A stretch of DNA of 64,000 bases, taken from contig NC_021500.1 of the NCBI RefSeq assembly GCF_000410515.1, forward strand, positions 372,001 through 436,000, given 5' to 3'. The first letter of the stretch is position 1, and each line of letters opens with the position of its first letter. The DNA comes from Enterobacter sp. R4-368. GTDB taxonomy: Bacteria > Pseudomonadota > Gammaproteobacteria > Enterobacterales > Enterobacteriaceae. Positions 25,965 to 33,227 of this stretch are shown here, piece by piece. The notes under the pieces were generated by a model that made no database searches, was not told the origin of the DNA, and saw only the letters and a program-made list of their open reading frames with translations. Made by a program: the position numbers and the translations under genes.

Positions 25965-27318
25965 CTGTTTTTCTGAACGTCACCGGAACGGTGGTGTTGG
26001 CGTCAAAACGCGCGCTGCATTCCGCGACGTCATTGCTGCTTGCTTTACAGGAAATTTCCGGCATCGGGTAACGCGTCCCGTCGCTGCAACGTGCGTTGCT
26101 GCGGCTCTTAATCAGCAGTTCGCCGGTTTCATGCAGGCCGGAGAACAGATCGGCGCGACAGGTCACATTTTTACCCATAACAATACGCGCCGTCCCTTTA
26201 TTGTTCTGGATCTGGTAACGCACGGCAGGGGCTTTGCCAGTGACCGGATCTTTCACATCCATCGCCACACGCCAGTTACCGTTAAGGAATTTGGTGGAGC
26301 CAATTTTCACTTCTAACGCATCCATCACCAGTACATCTTTCGGGATAGAGGCGATAACCACCGTCCCTTTGTCAACCGGTTTGACTTCCGGTGTTTTGAC
26401 CGCAGGCGCAACAATTTCAGCCTGATGCAGCGGCAATTTCCCCGCCAGTTCAGGCAGCGGCTCGGCTTGCATCGGCGGCGGCGCAATAGCGACCGGCTCC
26501 GCTTTTGGTTCGGCGGGGGCAGGGGCAGGCGCTTGTTGTTGCTGATTAAGCACCAGCGGCACGGCAATTGCCGCCGCGACTGCCGCAGCAACGGGCAACG
26601 CCCAAAGACCGTAGCGGCGGCGTTTTTTTACCACCGGTGCAGGTTCAGGCTGAGGAGCGGGTTCAGGGGCAACCACCGGTGCTGCTTCCTGCACGGGAGG
26701 TGCGGCTACGGGCTGCGGTTTGATTTCCGCTTGCGGCGTGAGTAACGGCGCATCTGCCTGGCTGAATGTCACCTCGACAGCGGGCTCTTCTTCCGGCTCT
26801 GGCTCCGGTTCGATAATAATTTCAGGGATTTCTGGTTCCGGCTCTTGCAGGCACTCGAGCACATTTTCGCGGGCGCTTTCATTGAGATTCACAAAGCCCC
26901 AGAAGGTGATGACCGGTTTGCCATCAACAAGGAAAACATGGTTTTCGCCGGGGAATTGCAGCGCTTTTTCCAGCAGCGAGCCAAACAGTTGCTGCGCGGT
27001 TTTCGGTGATTGCAGGCATTTGCGGCTCAGCGCGGCGGCGCTGTCCAGCGTGCTCTCAAGGTAACGCAGCGCACGGGCGCGCGCCTCGGGTTCAGCCGCT
27101 TTCCATGACTGGGCGCGACCATCAATGGGCGAATACCAGTCGACACGATCCCCTTCATCATTGACCTGGGGTATTGCCAGGCAATCTACCAGCGCCTGCT
27201 GCTTACGCAGACGCAGTGCTTCACGAATTTGCAATGCCGAATCGAATACGGCCTGACCGCCGCCGCCAACGGCCTGGAAATCATCCAAATCGCCGCTACG
27301 CAAGAGAGTTTTTGCCAC
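25957..27318 (-). CDS. srfA: SrfA, membrane-anchored first protein of srfABC
   Basis: A 453-residue protein with a cytoplasmic N-terminal domain (1-155, helical) and a long Pro/Glu-rich linker (158-230). Next comes a basic KKRRR (231-235), one membrane helix (about 236-257), a second Pro/Ala linker, and a C-terminal domain with six cysteines (from about 345). The basic cluster before the helix predicts the N-terminus inside and the Cys-rich domain in the periplasm, where disulfides can form. This bitopic layout suggests it couples the cytoplasmic SrfB/SrfC pair to the cell envelope. The last 8 bp overlap srfB. A 280-bp AT-rich region upstream should hold the promoter, but I saw no clear operator. 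Confidence 0.9.
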   Translation of the reverse strand: MAKTLLRSGDLDDFQAVGGGGQAVFDSALQIREALRLRKQQALVDCLAIPQVNDEGDRVDWYSPIDGRAQSWKAAEPEARARALRYLESTLDSAAALSRKCLQSPKTAQQLFGSLLEKALQFPGENHVFLVDGKPVITFWGFVNLNESARENVLECLQEPEPEIPEIIIEPEPEPEEEPAVEVTFSQADAPLLTPQAEIKPQPVAAPPVQEAAPVVAPEPAPQPEPAPVVKKRRRYGLWALPVAAAVAAAIAVPLVLNQQQQAPAPAPAEPKAEPVAIAPPPMQAEPLPELAGKLPLHQAEIVAPAVKTPEVKPVDKGTVVIASIPKDVLVMDALEVKIGSTKFLNGNWRVAMDVKDPVTGKAPAVRYQIQNNKGTARIVMGKNVTCRADLFSGLHETGELLIKSRSNARCSDGTRYPMPEISCKASSNDVAECSARFDANTTVPVTFRKTGD

Positions 27319-27598
27319 GTTTTCATCCCATAGACTTCTTCACGCGTCTACTATACGCAAACTTCTTACCAGTAAAAGGCAGAAGAAAGCGCAAAACCAT
27401 TGAATTCTCGACGCATTGAGCGCGTCGAACACGCTTGACGGCACGAAATTTATTTAACGCAAATTTATTCATTAATAATGGTGGATATTTCAGCAAAAAC
27501 AAATGCTTTAGAATAACCTGATGCGGAATCATTATTTGCCAGTTCTCATCTGCTGTGCTGAGATTAATGCTCCATATAAAAAAAGAAGGCTCCTGATA

Positions 27599-29197
27599 AT
27601 GTCCACGGGAAAAACGCTGCTCGCCCTTGCGCTGAGCACACTGTTACCGGCAAGTGCCGCATGGGCGGCGTCCAACGATACAATCATTTACTGCTCCGAA
27701 GCGTCACCGGAATCCTTCAACCCGCAAATTGCCAGCTCCGGGCCGACATTTGTTGCCAGCTCGCAGGTGCTTTATAACCGCCTGGTCACCTTTGATCCGG
27801 TGAAAAACACACCGGTGCCGTCGCTGGCGACCGACTGGAAAGTCTCTGAAGACGGTAAAACCTGGACCTTTACGCTGCGCCAGGGCGTTAAATTTAACAG
27901 CAATAAATATTTCAAACCGACGCGCGACTTTAACGCCGATGACGTCGTCTTCTCTGTGATGCGCCAGATGGATCCGAAACATCCTTATCATAATGTTTCG
28001 CAAGGTAATTACGAATACTTCACCGATGTCGGCCTTGATAAGCTGATCAAAGAAGTGAAAAAAATCGATGATAACCATGTTCAGTTTGTACTGAATGAGC
28101 CTAATGCCGCGTTTCTTGCCGACTGGGGCATGGATTTCGCCTCGATTCTCTCTGCGGAATACGCGGATGCGATGCTGAAAAAAGGCACGCCGGAAAACGT
28201 CGATAACTGGCCAATCGGCACTGGCCCGTACGCCTTGCAGCAGTACAAAACCGACGCGCAAATCCGTTATATCGCCAACCCAAATTACTGGGAGGGTGAA
28301 GTGCCTACCAAACATCTGATCTTCTCTATTACGCCGGATGTGCAAACCCGTCTGGCGAAGCTGCAAACCAATGAATGCCAGATTATTCCCGCCCCGGCAC
28401 CGGTGCAGTTTGATCAGATCAAAAACAATAAAGACTTAACGCTGCATACCATTGATGCGCTGAATGTGGGCTACCTCGCGTTTAACACCGAGAAAAAGCC
28501 GTTTGATAATGTGCTGGTGCGCCAGGCGCTGAACTATGCGACCGACAAACAAGCTATCGTCAATGCGGTGTTCCTCGGCTCCGGTACGGTGGCAAAATCA
28601 CCGCTGCCGCCGAACATGCTCGGGTTTAATAAAGATCTGAAGGATTACAGCTACGATCCTGAAAAAGCCAAAGCACTGCTCAAGCAGGCCGGGCTGGAAA
28701 AGGGCTTTGAAGCCACGCTGTGGTCGATGCCGGTGCAGCGTCCGTATAACCCGAATTCGCGGCGCATCGCCGAGATGATTCAGGCGGACTGGGCGAAAGT
28801 TGGCGTGAAGGCGAAGATCGTCTCGTACGAGTGGGGTGAATATCTGGCCGGGATGCGCAAAGGGGAACACGATACCGCGCTGTTCGGCTGGATGTCGGAT
28901 AACGGCGACCCGGACAACTTTGCTGATGTGCTGCTCGGTTGCAACAGCATCAAAACCGGCTCCAACGCCGCCCGCTGGTGCGATAAGGGGTATGATGCCC
29001 TGGTGCAGAAAGCCAAAGTCACTGCCGCTCCTGCCGAGCGCGCCAAACTTTACAGCCAGGCACAGGAGATTTTCTACCAGCAGGCACCGTGGATCGCGCT
29101 GGCTAACGGCAAAACGTTTTACGCTACCCGCAGTAATGTCAGCGGTTATACCGTCAGCCTGATGGGCAGCGATTTTTCTAAAGCGAAGCTGAATTAA
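27599..29197 (+). CDS. DppA-like peptide-binding protein
   Basis: A 532-residue periplasmic binding protein of the oligopeptide family 5, close to E. coli DppA in its core (IYCSEASPESFNPQ, RLAKLQTNECQ, MPVQRPYNPNSRR, AEMIQADWAKVGVKAKIV). It is not dppA itself, because no dpp permease or ATPase genes follow. The Sec signal is residues 1-24 (ends AWA). The frame is open back to 27521, but the ATG at 27599 follows an AGAAGGCTCC site and starts the signal peptide. It lies 10 bp before ydcY and is probably co-transcribed. It may feed an existing Dpp system or act as a chemoreceptor partner. Confidence 0.9.
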   Translation: MSTGKTLLALALSTLLPASAAWAASNDTIIYCSEASPESFNPQIASSGPTFVASSQVLYNRLVTFDPVKNTPVPSLATDWKVSEDGKTWTFTLRQGVKFNSNKYFKPTRDFNADDVVFSVMRQMDPKHPYHNVSQGNYEYFTDVGLDKLIKEVKKIDDNHVQFVLNEPNAAFLADWGMDFASILSAEYADAMLKKGTPENVDNWPIGTGPYALQQYKTDAQIRYIANPNYWEGEVPTKHLIFSITPDVQTRLAKLQTNECQIIPAPAPVQFDQIKNNKDLTLHTIDALNVGYLAFNTEKKPFDNVLVRQALNYATDKQAIVNAVFLGSGTVAKSPLPPNMLGFNKDLKDYSYDPEKAKALLKQAGLEKGFEATLWSMPVQRPYNPNSRRIAEMIQADWAKVGVKAKIVSYEWGEYLAGMRKGEHDTALFGWMSDNGDPDNFADVLLGCNSIKTGSNAARWCDKGYDALVQKAKVTAAPAERAKLYSQAQEIFYQQAPWIALANGKTFYATRSNVSGYTVSLMGSDFSKAKLN

Positions 29198-29207
29198 AGG
29201 AGAGGCT

Positions 29208-29441
29208 ATGTCACATCTGGATGAGGTTATCGCACGTGTCGACGCGGCTATCGAACAGGGCGTTATTATCGGGATGAATGCGTTACTGGTCGAACTCAGC
29301 GATGATGCGGCACTGAGCCGGGATGAACGCTACACCCAGCAACAGCGCCTGCGTCAGGCAATTGCGCACCATGGTCGGCAGCACAAAGAAGATATGGAAG
29401 CGCGACGCGAACAGCTCACCAAAGGTGGCGAGATACTGTAA
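29208..29441 (+). CDS. ydcY: YdcY, small conserved protein
   Basis: A 77-residue, helical protein that matches E. coli YdcY over its whole length (MSHLDEVIARVDAAIE start, LTKGGxIL end). Its function is unknown. It is rich in Gln, Arg and His (QQQRLRQAIAHHGRQHKEDMEARREQ), with no signal peptide. It is preceded by an AAAGGAGAGG site. Its stop codon abuts the stop of convergent ydcZ, leaving no room for a terminator between them. Confidence 0.92.
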   Translation: MSHLDEVIARVDAAIEQGVIIGMNALLVELSDDAALSRDERYTQQQRLRQAIAHHGRQHKEDMEARREQLTKGGEIL

Positions 29442-29891
29442 TTAAAACTGGCGTCTGGCTACCAGCCAGGCGCCAATCACCAGCAGCACCGCGCCGCATA
29501 CCGGGCCAATCAGCGCTTTCAGCGCCACGCCCTGGCTTCTCACCACATCCATCACCAGACCACCGATAAGCTGGCTTGCCACCAGTACCGCAATGGTGGT
29601 TGCCGCACCGACATATTGATAACCGCTGATACTGGCAAAGACAAAAAACGACCCCAGCAGACCGGGAATAAGCGTCCACCATTTCACACTGGCGTACAAC
29701 TCCTGAAACCCGGCGACCCCGTGTTTGATCAGCAAAATAGAGACAAACAGCACAATGCCGACCAGCGAATTCAGCAGCATGGCGATAAGGATCGTCGAGG
29801 CCGACTGGGTAATGCGCACCATTAAGGTGTTTTGCACCACCAGGCCAATACCGGCAGCAATCAAAAAGGTGAGGGTGAGCGACTGATTCAT
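29442..29891 (-). CDS. ydcZ: YdcZ, DMT-type (DUF606) membrane protein
   Basis: A 149-residue protein with five predicted membrane helices, of the DUF606 branch of the drug/metabolite transporter superfamily. Five-helix members work as dimers. It matches E. coli YdcZ in place and sequence. Its ATG overlaps the stop of mnaT (ATGA), so the two are co-translated. No substrate is known. Confidence 0.9.
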   Translation of the reverse strand: MNQSLTLTFLIAAGIGLVVQNTLMVRITQSASTILIAMLLNSLVGIVLFVSILLIKHGVAGFQELYASVKWWTLIPGLLGSFFVFASISGYQYVGAATTIAVLVASQLIGGLVMDVVRSQGVALKALIGPVCGAVLLVIGAWLVARRQF

Positions 29892-30406
29892 GCAATGGCG
29901 TCCGGTTCGGTGCGGTCATCGAGTTGCAGTTGCATAAACGTCAAATCCAGCCAGCGGCCAAACTTCGTGCCGACCTGCGGCATTTGCCCGGTAATCACAA
30001 ACCCAAGTTTGCTGTGCAAATGAATCGAGCCGTGATTCTGCGCTTCGATACCCGCGACCATCACATGTTTACCGATGCGTTTGGCTTCCTCAATTAAGCG
30101 CTCCATCAGTGCCAGGCCGATGCCTTTGCCCTGGTGTTCCGGATGAACATAAACCGAGTGCTCAACCGTGTGGCGAAAACCGTCAAAAGCGCGCCAGTCG
30201 CCAAACGAGGCATAGCCGGTAATTGCGCCGTTTTCTTCGCTGACCAGCACCGGATAGCCGAGCGCGCCGCGTGCTTCAAACCAGGCGATACGGTTGTCGA
30301 CATCGACCGTCTGGTCATTCCAGATGGCTGCGGTATTAACCACTGCATGGTTGTAAATGGCGGCGATAGCCGCGCAATCTTCTTTCCCGGCGTAACGAAT
30401 ATTCAT
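29888..30406 (-). CDS. mnaT: MnaT, L-amino acid N-acyltransferase
   Basis: A 172-residue GNAT enzyme matching E. coli MnaT (YncA), which acetylates methionine and toxic analogues such as methionine sulfone or sulfoximine. The acetyl-CoA loop is HPEHQGKGIGLAL at about 87-99; the typical IYNHAV and W-substrate positions are near the start, and NHGSIHLHSKLGF marks the late strand-helix. Its start is 38 bp from the divergent XRE-cupin regulator gene, and an inverted repeat lies between them. Confidence 0.93.
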   Translation of the reverse strand: MNIRYAGKEDCAAIAAIYNHAVVNTAAIWNDQTVDVDNRIAWFEARGALGYPVLVSEENGAITGYASFGDWRAFDGFRHTVEHSVYVHPEHQGKGIGLALMERLIEEAKRIGKHVMVAGIEAQNHGSIHLHSKLGFVITGQMPQVGTKFGRWLDLTFMQLQLDDRTEPDAIA

Positions 30407-30430
30407 GGTTGAACCTCAAATTTGTACACT

Positions 30431-30454
30431 ATAGTATTACGTTATGAATACTAT
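30431..30454. promoter_or_regulatory. Perfect inverted repeat over the XRE gene start (operator candidate)
   Basis: ATAGTATT and AATACTAT form a perfect 8-bp inverted repeat with an 8-base spacer. It covers the ATG of the XRE-cupin gene and the 38-bp divergent promoter region. A TATAGT hexamer is inside it. A bound dimer would block both transcription and translation start, so autorepression and shared control of mnaT are likely. Confidence 0.55.
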
Positions 30455-31019
30455 CTCAGACAATATAAATCAACGGATCAGTGCGCGAATTCGCGTTGAA
30501 CGTGAATCACGTAGCTGGTCGCTGAGCGAACTGGCGGAGCGCGCCGGGGTGTCGCGGGCGATGATCCACAAAATTGAACGCGGCGAAAGTAGCCCGACGG
30601 CGGCGTTGCTGGCACGGCTTTCCGGCGCGTTTGGCATCAGTATGTCAACGCTGATTGCACGTGCGGAAATGCAGGAAGGTAAACTGCTGCGCCACGCCGA
30701 TCAGCCCGTCTGGCGCGATCCGCAGAGCCACTATCTGCGCCGTCATGTTTCACCGCGCAGCGATTTGCCTATCGACCTGGTGCAAATCGAGCTGCCTGCC
30801 GGGAGCGATATTCCGATGCCTGCGTCCGCCTATGCGCTGGCGCGCCAGCTTATCTGGTTACAGGAGGGGGAACTGGTGTTCGTTGAAGGCGACACGCGCC
30901 ACGAGATGCATGCCGGAGATTGTCTGGAGCTCGGCCCGCCAAATGATTGCCGCTTTATCAATGAAAGTGACACGCCTTGCCGTTATCTGGTGGTACGGCT
31001 AAATCCTTCCAGCTCGTAA
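30444..31019 (+). CDS. XRE-family regulator with cupin domain
   Basis: A 191-residue regulator: HTH_3 domain at about 10-65 (LSELAERAGVSRAMIHKIERGESSP) and a C-terminal cupin domain from about 105 (IELPAGSDIP...ELVFVEGDTRHEMHAGDCLELGPPNDCRF). This is the same architecture as SutR and PuuR. It is divergent from mnaT-ydcZ, and an inverted repeat sits over its start codon, so control of mnaT-ydcZ is likely. A methionine-type or amino-acid-derived ligand is an inference from mnaT. Confidence 0.9.
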   Translation: MNTISDNINQRISARIRVERESRSWSLSELAERAGVSRAMIHKIERGESSPTAALLARLSGAFGISMSTLIARAEMQEGKLLRHADQPVWRDPQSHYLRRHVSPRSDLPIDLVQIELPAGSDIPMPASAYALARQLIWLQEGELVFVEGDTRHEMHAGDCLELGPPNDCRFINESDTPCRYLVVRLNPSSS

Positions 31020-31086
31020 TGTAAACGCGCTCCTGGCCGTCAGGGACTAGTATCAATAGTTAGTCTGACACGTACAGGAGCGAACA

Positions 31087-32124
31087 ATGAAACAAGATCC
31101 TCACCGCAACCGCCGCTGGGTACTGGCTTCCCGCCCGCACGGTGCGCCCGTCGCAGAGAATTTCCGCCTTGAAGAAGACGCTCTCGCCACGCCAGGCGAA
31201 GGGCAGGTATTGCTGCGCACGGTTTTCCTCTCGTTAGACCCCTATATGCGCGGGCGGATGAGCGATGCGCCGTCGTATTCGCCGCCGGTGAAAATTGGTG
31301 AAGTGATGTGCGGCGGCACCGTTAGCCGCGTGGTGAAATCGCAACATCCGGATTTCGCAGAAGGTGACTGGGTGCTGGGCTACAGCGGCTGGCAGGATTA
31401 CGACATTTCGGGCGGCGAAGGCCTGGTCAAACTGGGAGACAACCCGCCGCACCCGTCGTGGTCGCTCGGCATTCTTGGTATGCCAGGGTTTACCGCCTAT
31501 ATGGGATTGCTGGATATCGGCCAGCCGAAATCCGGTGAAACGTTAGTTGTTGCCGCCGCAACCGGTCCGGTAGGCGCCACGGTGGGGCAAATCGGTAAAA
31601 TTAAAGGGTGCCGCGTGGTCGGCGTGGCCGGTGGCAGCGAGAAATGCCGGCATGCGGTTGACGTGCTGGGGTTCGATCACTGCATTGATCATCACGCAGA
31701 GGATTTTGCCGAACAGCTGGCTGCGGCCTGTCCGCAGGGGATCGATATCTATTTCGAAAATGTCGGCGGAAAAGTATTTGATGCGGTGCTGCCGTTATTA
31801 AATACCTCCGCGCGAATTCCGCTTTGTGGGTTAGTCAGCGGCTATAACGCCACCGATCTTCCGGCCGGTCCGGATCGTATTCCGTTATTAATGGCAACCC
31901 TGCTGAAAAAACGAATCCGTTTGCAGGGCTTTATTATTGGCCAGGATTACGGGCACCGTATTCATGAATTTCAGCAAGAAATGGAACAATGGATACGACA
32001 GGAAATAATTCAGTACCGTGAGCAATTGATCGAAGGGCTGGAAAATGCGCCAAACGCTTTTATCGGCCTGCTTGAAGGGAAAAATTTCGGTAAAGTCGTA
32101 GTGCAAATCGGGCCTCTCAGCTAA
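31087..32124 (+). CDS. curA: CurA, NADPH-dependent curcumin/enone reductase
   Basis: A 345-residue MDR-superfamily reductase (zinc-free), like E. coli CurA (YncB), which reduces the enone double bonds of curcumin with NADPH. The N-terminal catalytic domain has SLDPYMRGRM (about 50). The cofactor domain has a GPVGATVGQIGK glycine motif at about 158-169 and GGSEKC after the next strand. The FENVGG segment at about 223 is typical of the prostaglandin-reductase branch. An ACAGGAGCG site precedes the ATG. Confidence 0.93.
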   Translation: MKQDPHRNRRWVLASRPHGAPVAENFRLEEDALATPGEGQVLLRTVFLSLDPYMRGRMSDAPSYSPPVKIGEVMCGGTVSRVVKSQHPDFAEGDWVLGYSGWQDYDISGGEGLVKLGDNPPHPSWSLGILGMPGFTAYMGLLDIGQPKSGETLVVAAATGPVGATVGQIGKIKGCRVVGVAGGSEKCRHAVDVLGFDHCIDHHAEDFAEQLAAACPQGIDIYFENVGGKVFDAVLPLLNTSARIPLCGLVSGYNATDLPAGPDRIPLLMATLLKKRIRLQGFIIGQDYGHRIHEFQQEMEQWIRQEIIQYREQLIEGLENAPNAFIGLLEGKNFGKVVVQIGPLS

Positions 32125-32130
32125 AAGAAT

Positions 32131-32153
32131 GATGGCGGTGAAAAACCGCCATC
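32131..32153 (+). terminator. Hairpin after curA
   Basis: A perfect 9-bp GATGGCGGT/ACCGCCATC stem with a 5-base loop, 7 bp after the curA stop. No clean T-run follows. Confidence 0.5.
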
Positions 32154-32376
32154 AGAAATCGTGCAAATTTTTGAGAAACGTCTTTAATTAGATAAGCATA
32201 AGGAACTGATGACCTTGTGAAGGCGGTTCCTGGTAGTTGTGCATAATAAATACAAATTGCTTTAACTTTTACGCGACCATCCAAGACCAGGCATGTGTAT
32301 ATAATATATTCATTGACACAAATTACGGACACGCTACCAGGCTGAGAATAAATAAGAAATTATACGGGATACAAAC

Positions 32377-33033
32377 ATGCTTGATTTGGAAAAAGCGCAG
32401 CGGACCAGTCTCACCATGCAAGTTGAGGCGAGTCTTAAAAGTGCGCTTATTATTGGTGCGCTTAAACCGGGCGCGCGGCTCATCACAAAGGAAATAGCAG
32501 ATCAATTAGGCACCAGTATTACACCGGTGCGGGAAGCGTTACTGCGGTTGGTCTCCGCAGGTGCGCTGCATGCCACGCCGGCGCAGGCTTTTCTGGTTCC
32601 GGAAGTCAGCCTTGATCGCTATAACGAAATTAACCAGATTCGTAAAAATCTTGAGGGCATGGCCGCACGCGCTGCCAGCCAGCATATGACGAAGGAGAAA
32701 ATTCGTGAGTTGCGTATCCTGGCGGCGAATTTTCATGAAGCAATGAAAAGCGGTAACACGGAGCAGGGACTGCAGGCTAACCGCGTGTTTCGCTTTAGTG
32801 TTTACAACCATGCCGGGATGCCGACGCTAACCGCATTGATTGAGCAGTTATGGGTTCGTATTGGGCCTTGTTATAATTATCTTTATCCAAATTCTGAGGA
32901 TTTAACGCGCGTCGAAAATTACAGTGATTTGTTGACCGCGTTAGAAGAGGGAGACGCTTTCGCTAGCGAACGCGCGTTATGGCGTGCGATTGATGAGGGC
33001 GCAAACATCGTTCACAAACAATTCTATCGATAA
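32377..33033 (+). CDS. mcbR: McbR, GntR/FadR-family regulator
   Basis: A 218-residue FadR-type regulator at the mcbR (yncC) position. The winged HTH covers about 12-75 (LKPGARLITKEIADQLGTSITPVREALLRL); the helical ligand domain follows with the pattern IRKNLEGMAARAA. E. coli McbR affects biofilm and colanic acid through mcbA and other genes. Similarity is strong in the HTH and moderate in the effector domain, so target and ligand may differ. The 252-bp gap before it holds its promoter; nothing else is clear there. Confidence 0.85.
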   Translation: MLDLEKAQRTSLTMQVEASLKSALIIGALKPGARLITKEIADQLGTSITPVREALLRLVSAGALHATPAQAFLVPEVSLDRYNEINQIRKNLEGMAARAASQHMTKEKIRELRILAANFHEAMKSGNTEQGLQANRVFRFSVYNHAGMPTLTALIEQLWVRIGPCYNYLYPNSEDLTRVENYSDLLTALEEGDAFASERALWRAIDEGANIVHKQFYR

Positions 33034-33144
33034 GTTATAATTCAACAACATAATCCTTTCTCTCTATATTGATGCTCCCCGGCAAAAATTTGCGAATGGG
33101 GCGCATCAATATCACGTTTTTCACTGATAAGACCAGCTCATACC

Positions 33145-33171
33145 TGAACTCCCTGGTTTCATTGCCGATAA
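33145..33171 (+). promoter_or_regulatory. Sigma-28 (FliA) type promoter of the chemoreceptor gene
   Basis: GCCGATAA at 33164-33171 is a perfect FliA -10 element. TGAACTCC at 33145-33152 lies exactly 11 bp upstream as a partial -35 (consensus TAAAGTTT). It is 57 bp before the chemoreceptor ATG. It fits a class 3 flagellar gene. Confidence 0.6.
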
Positions 33172-33227
33172 CAATGTGTGCGTGCAGTTGTTGGGCGCTA
33201 ACATTGGGGTTTAGCAAGGAGTCCGGA

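Noticed and set aside
33069..33227. N-terminal extension of the chemoreceptor
   Set aside because: It crosses the sigma-28 promoter, and the ATG at 33228 has a strong AAGGAG site.
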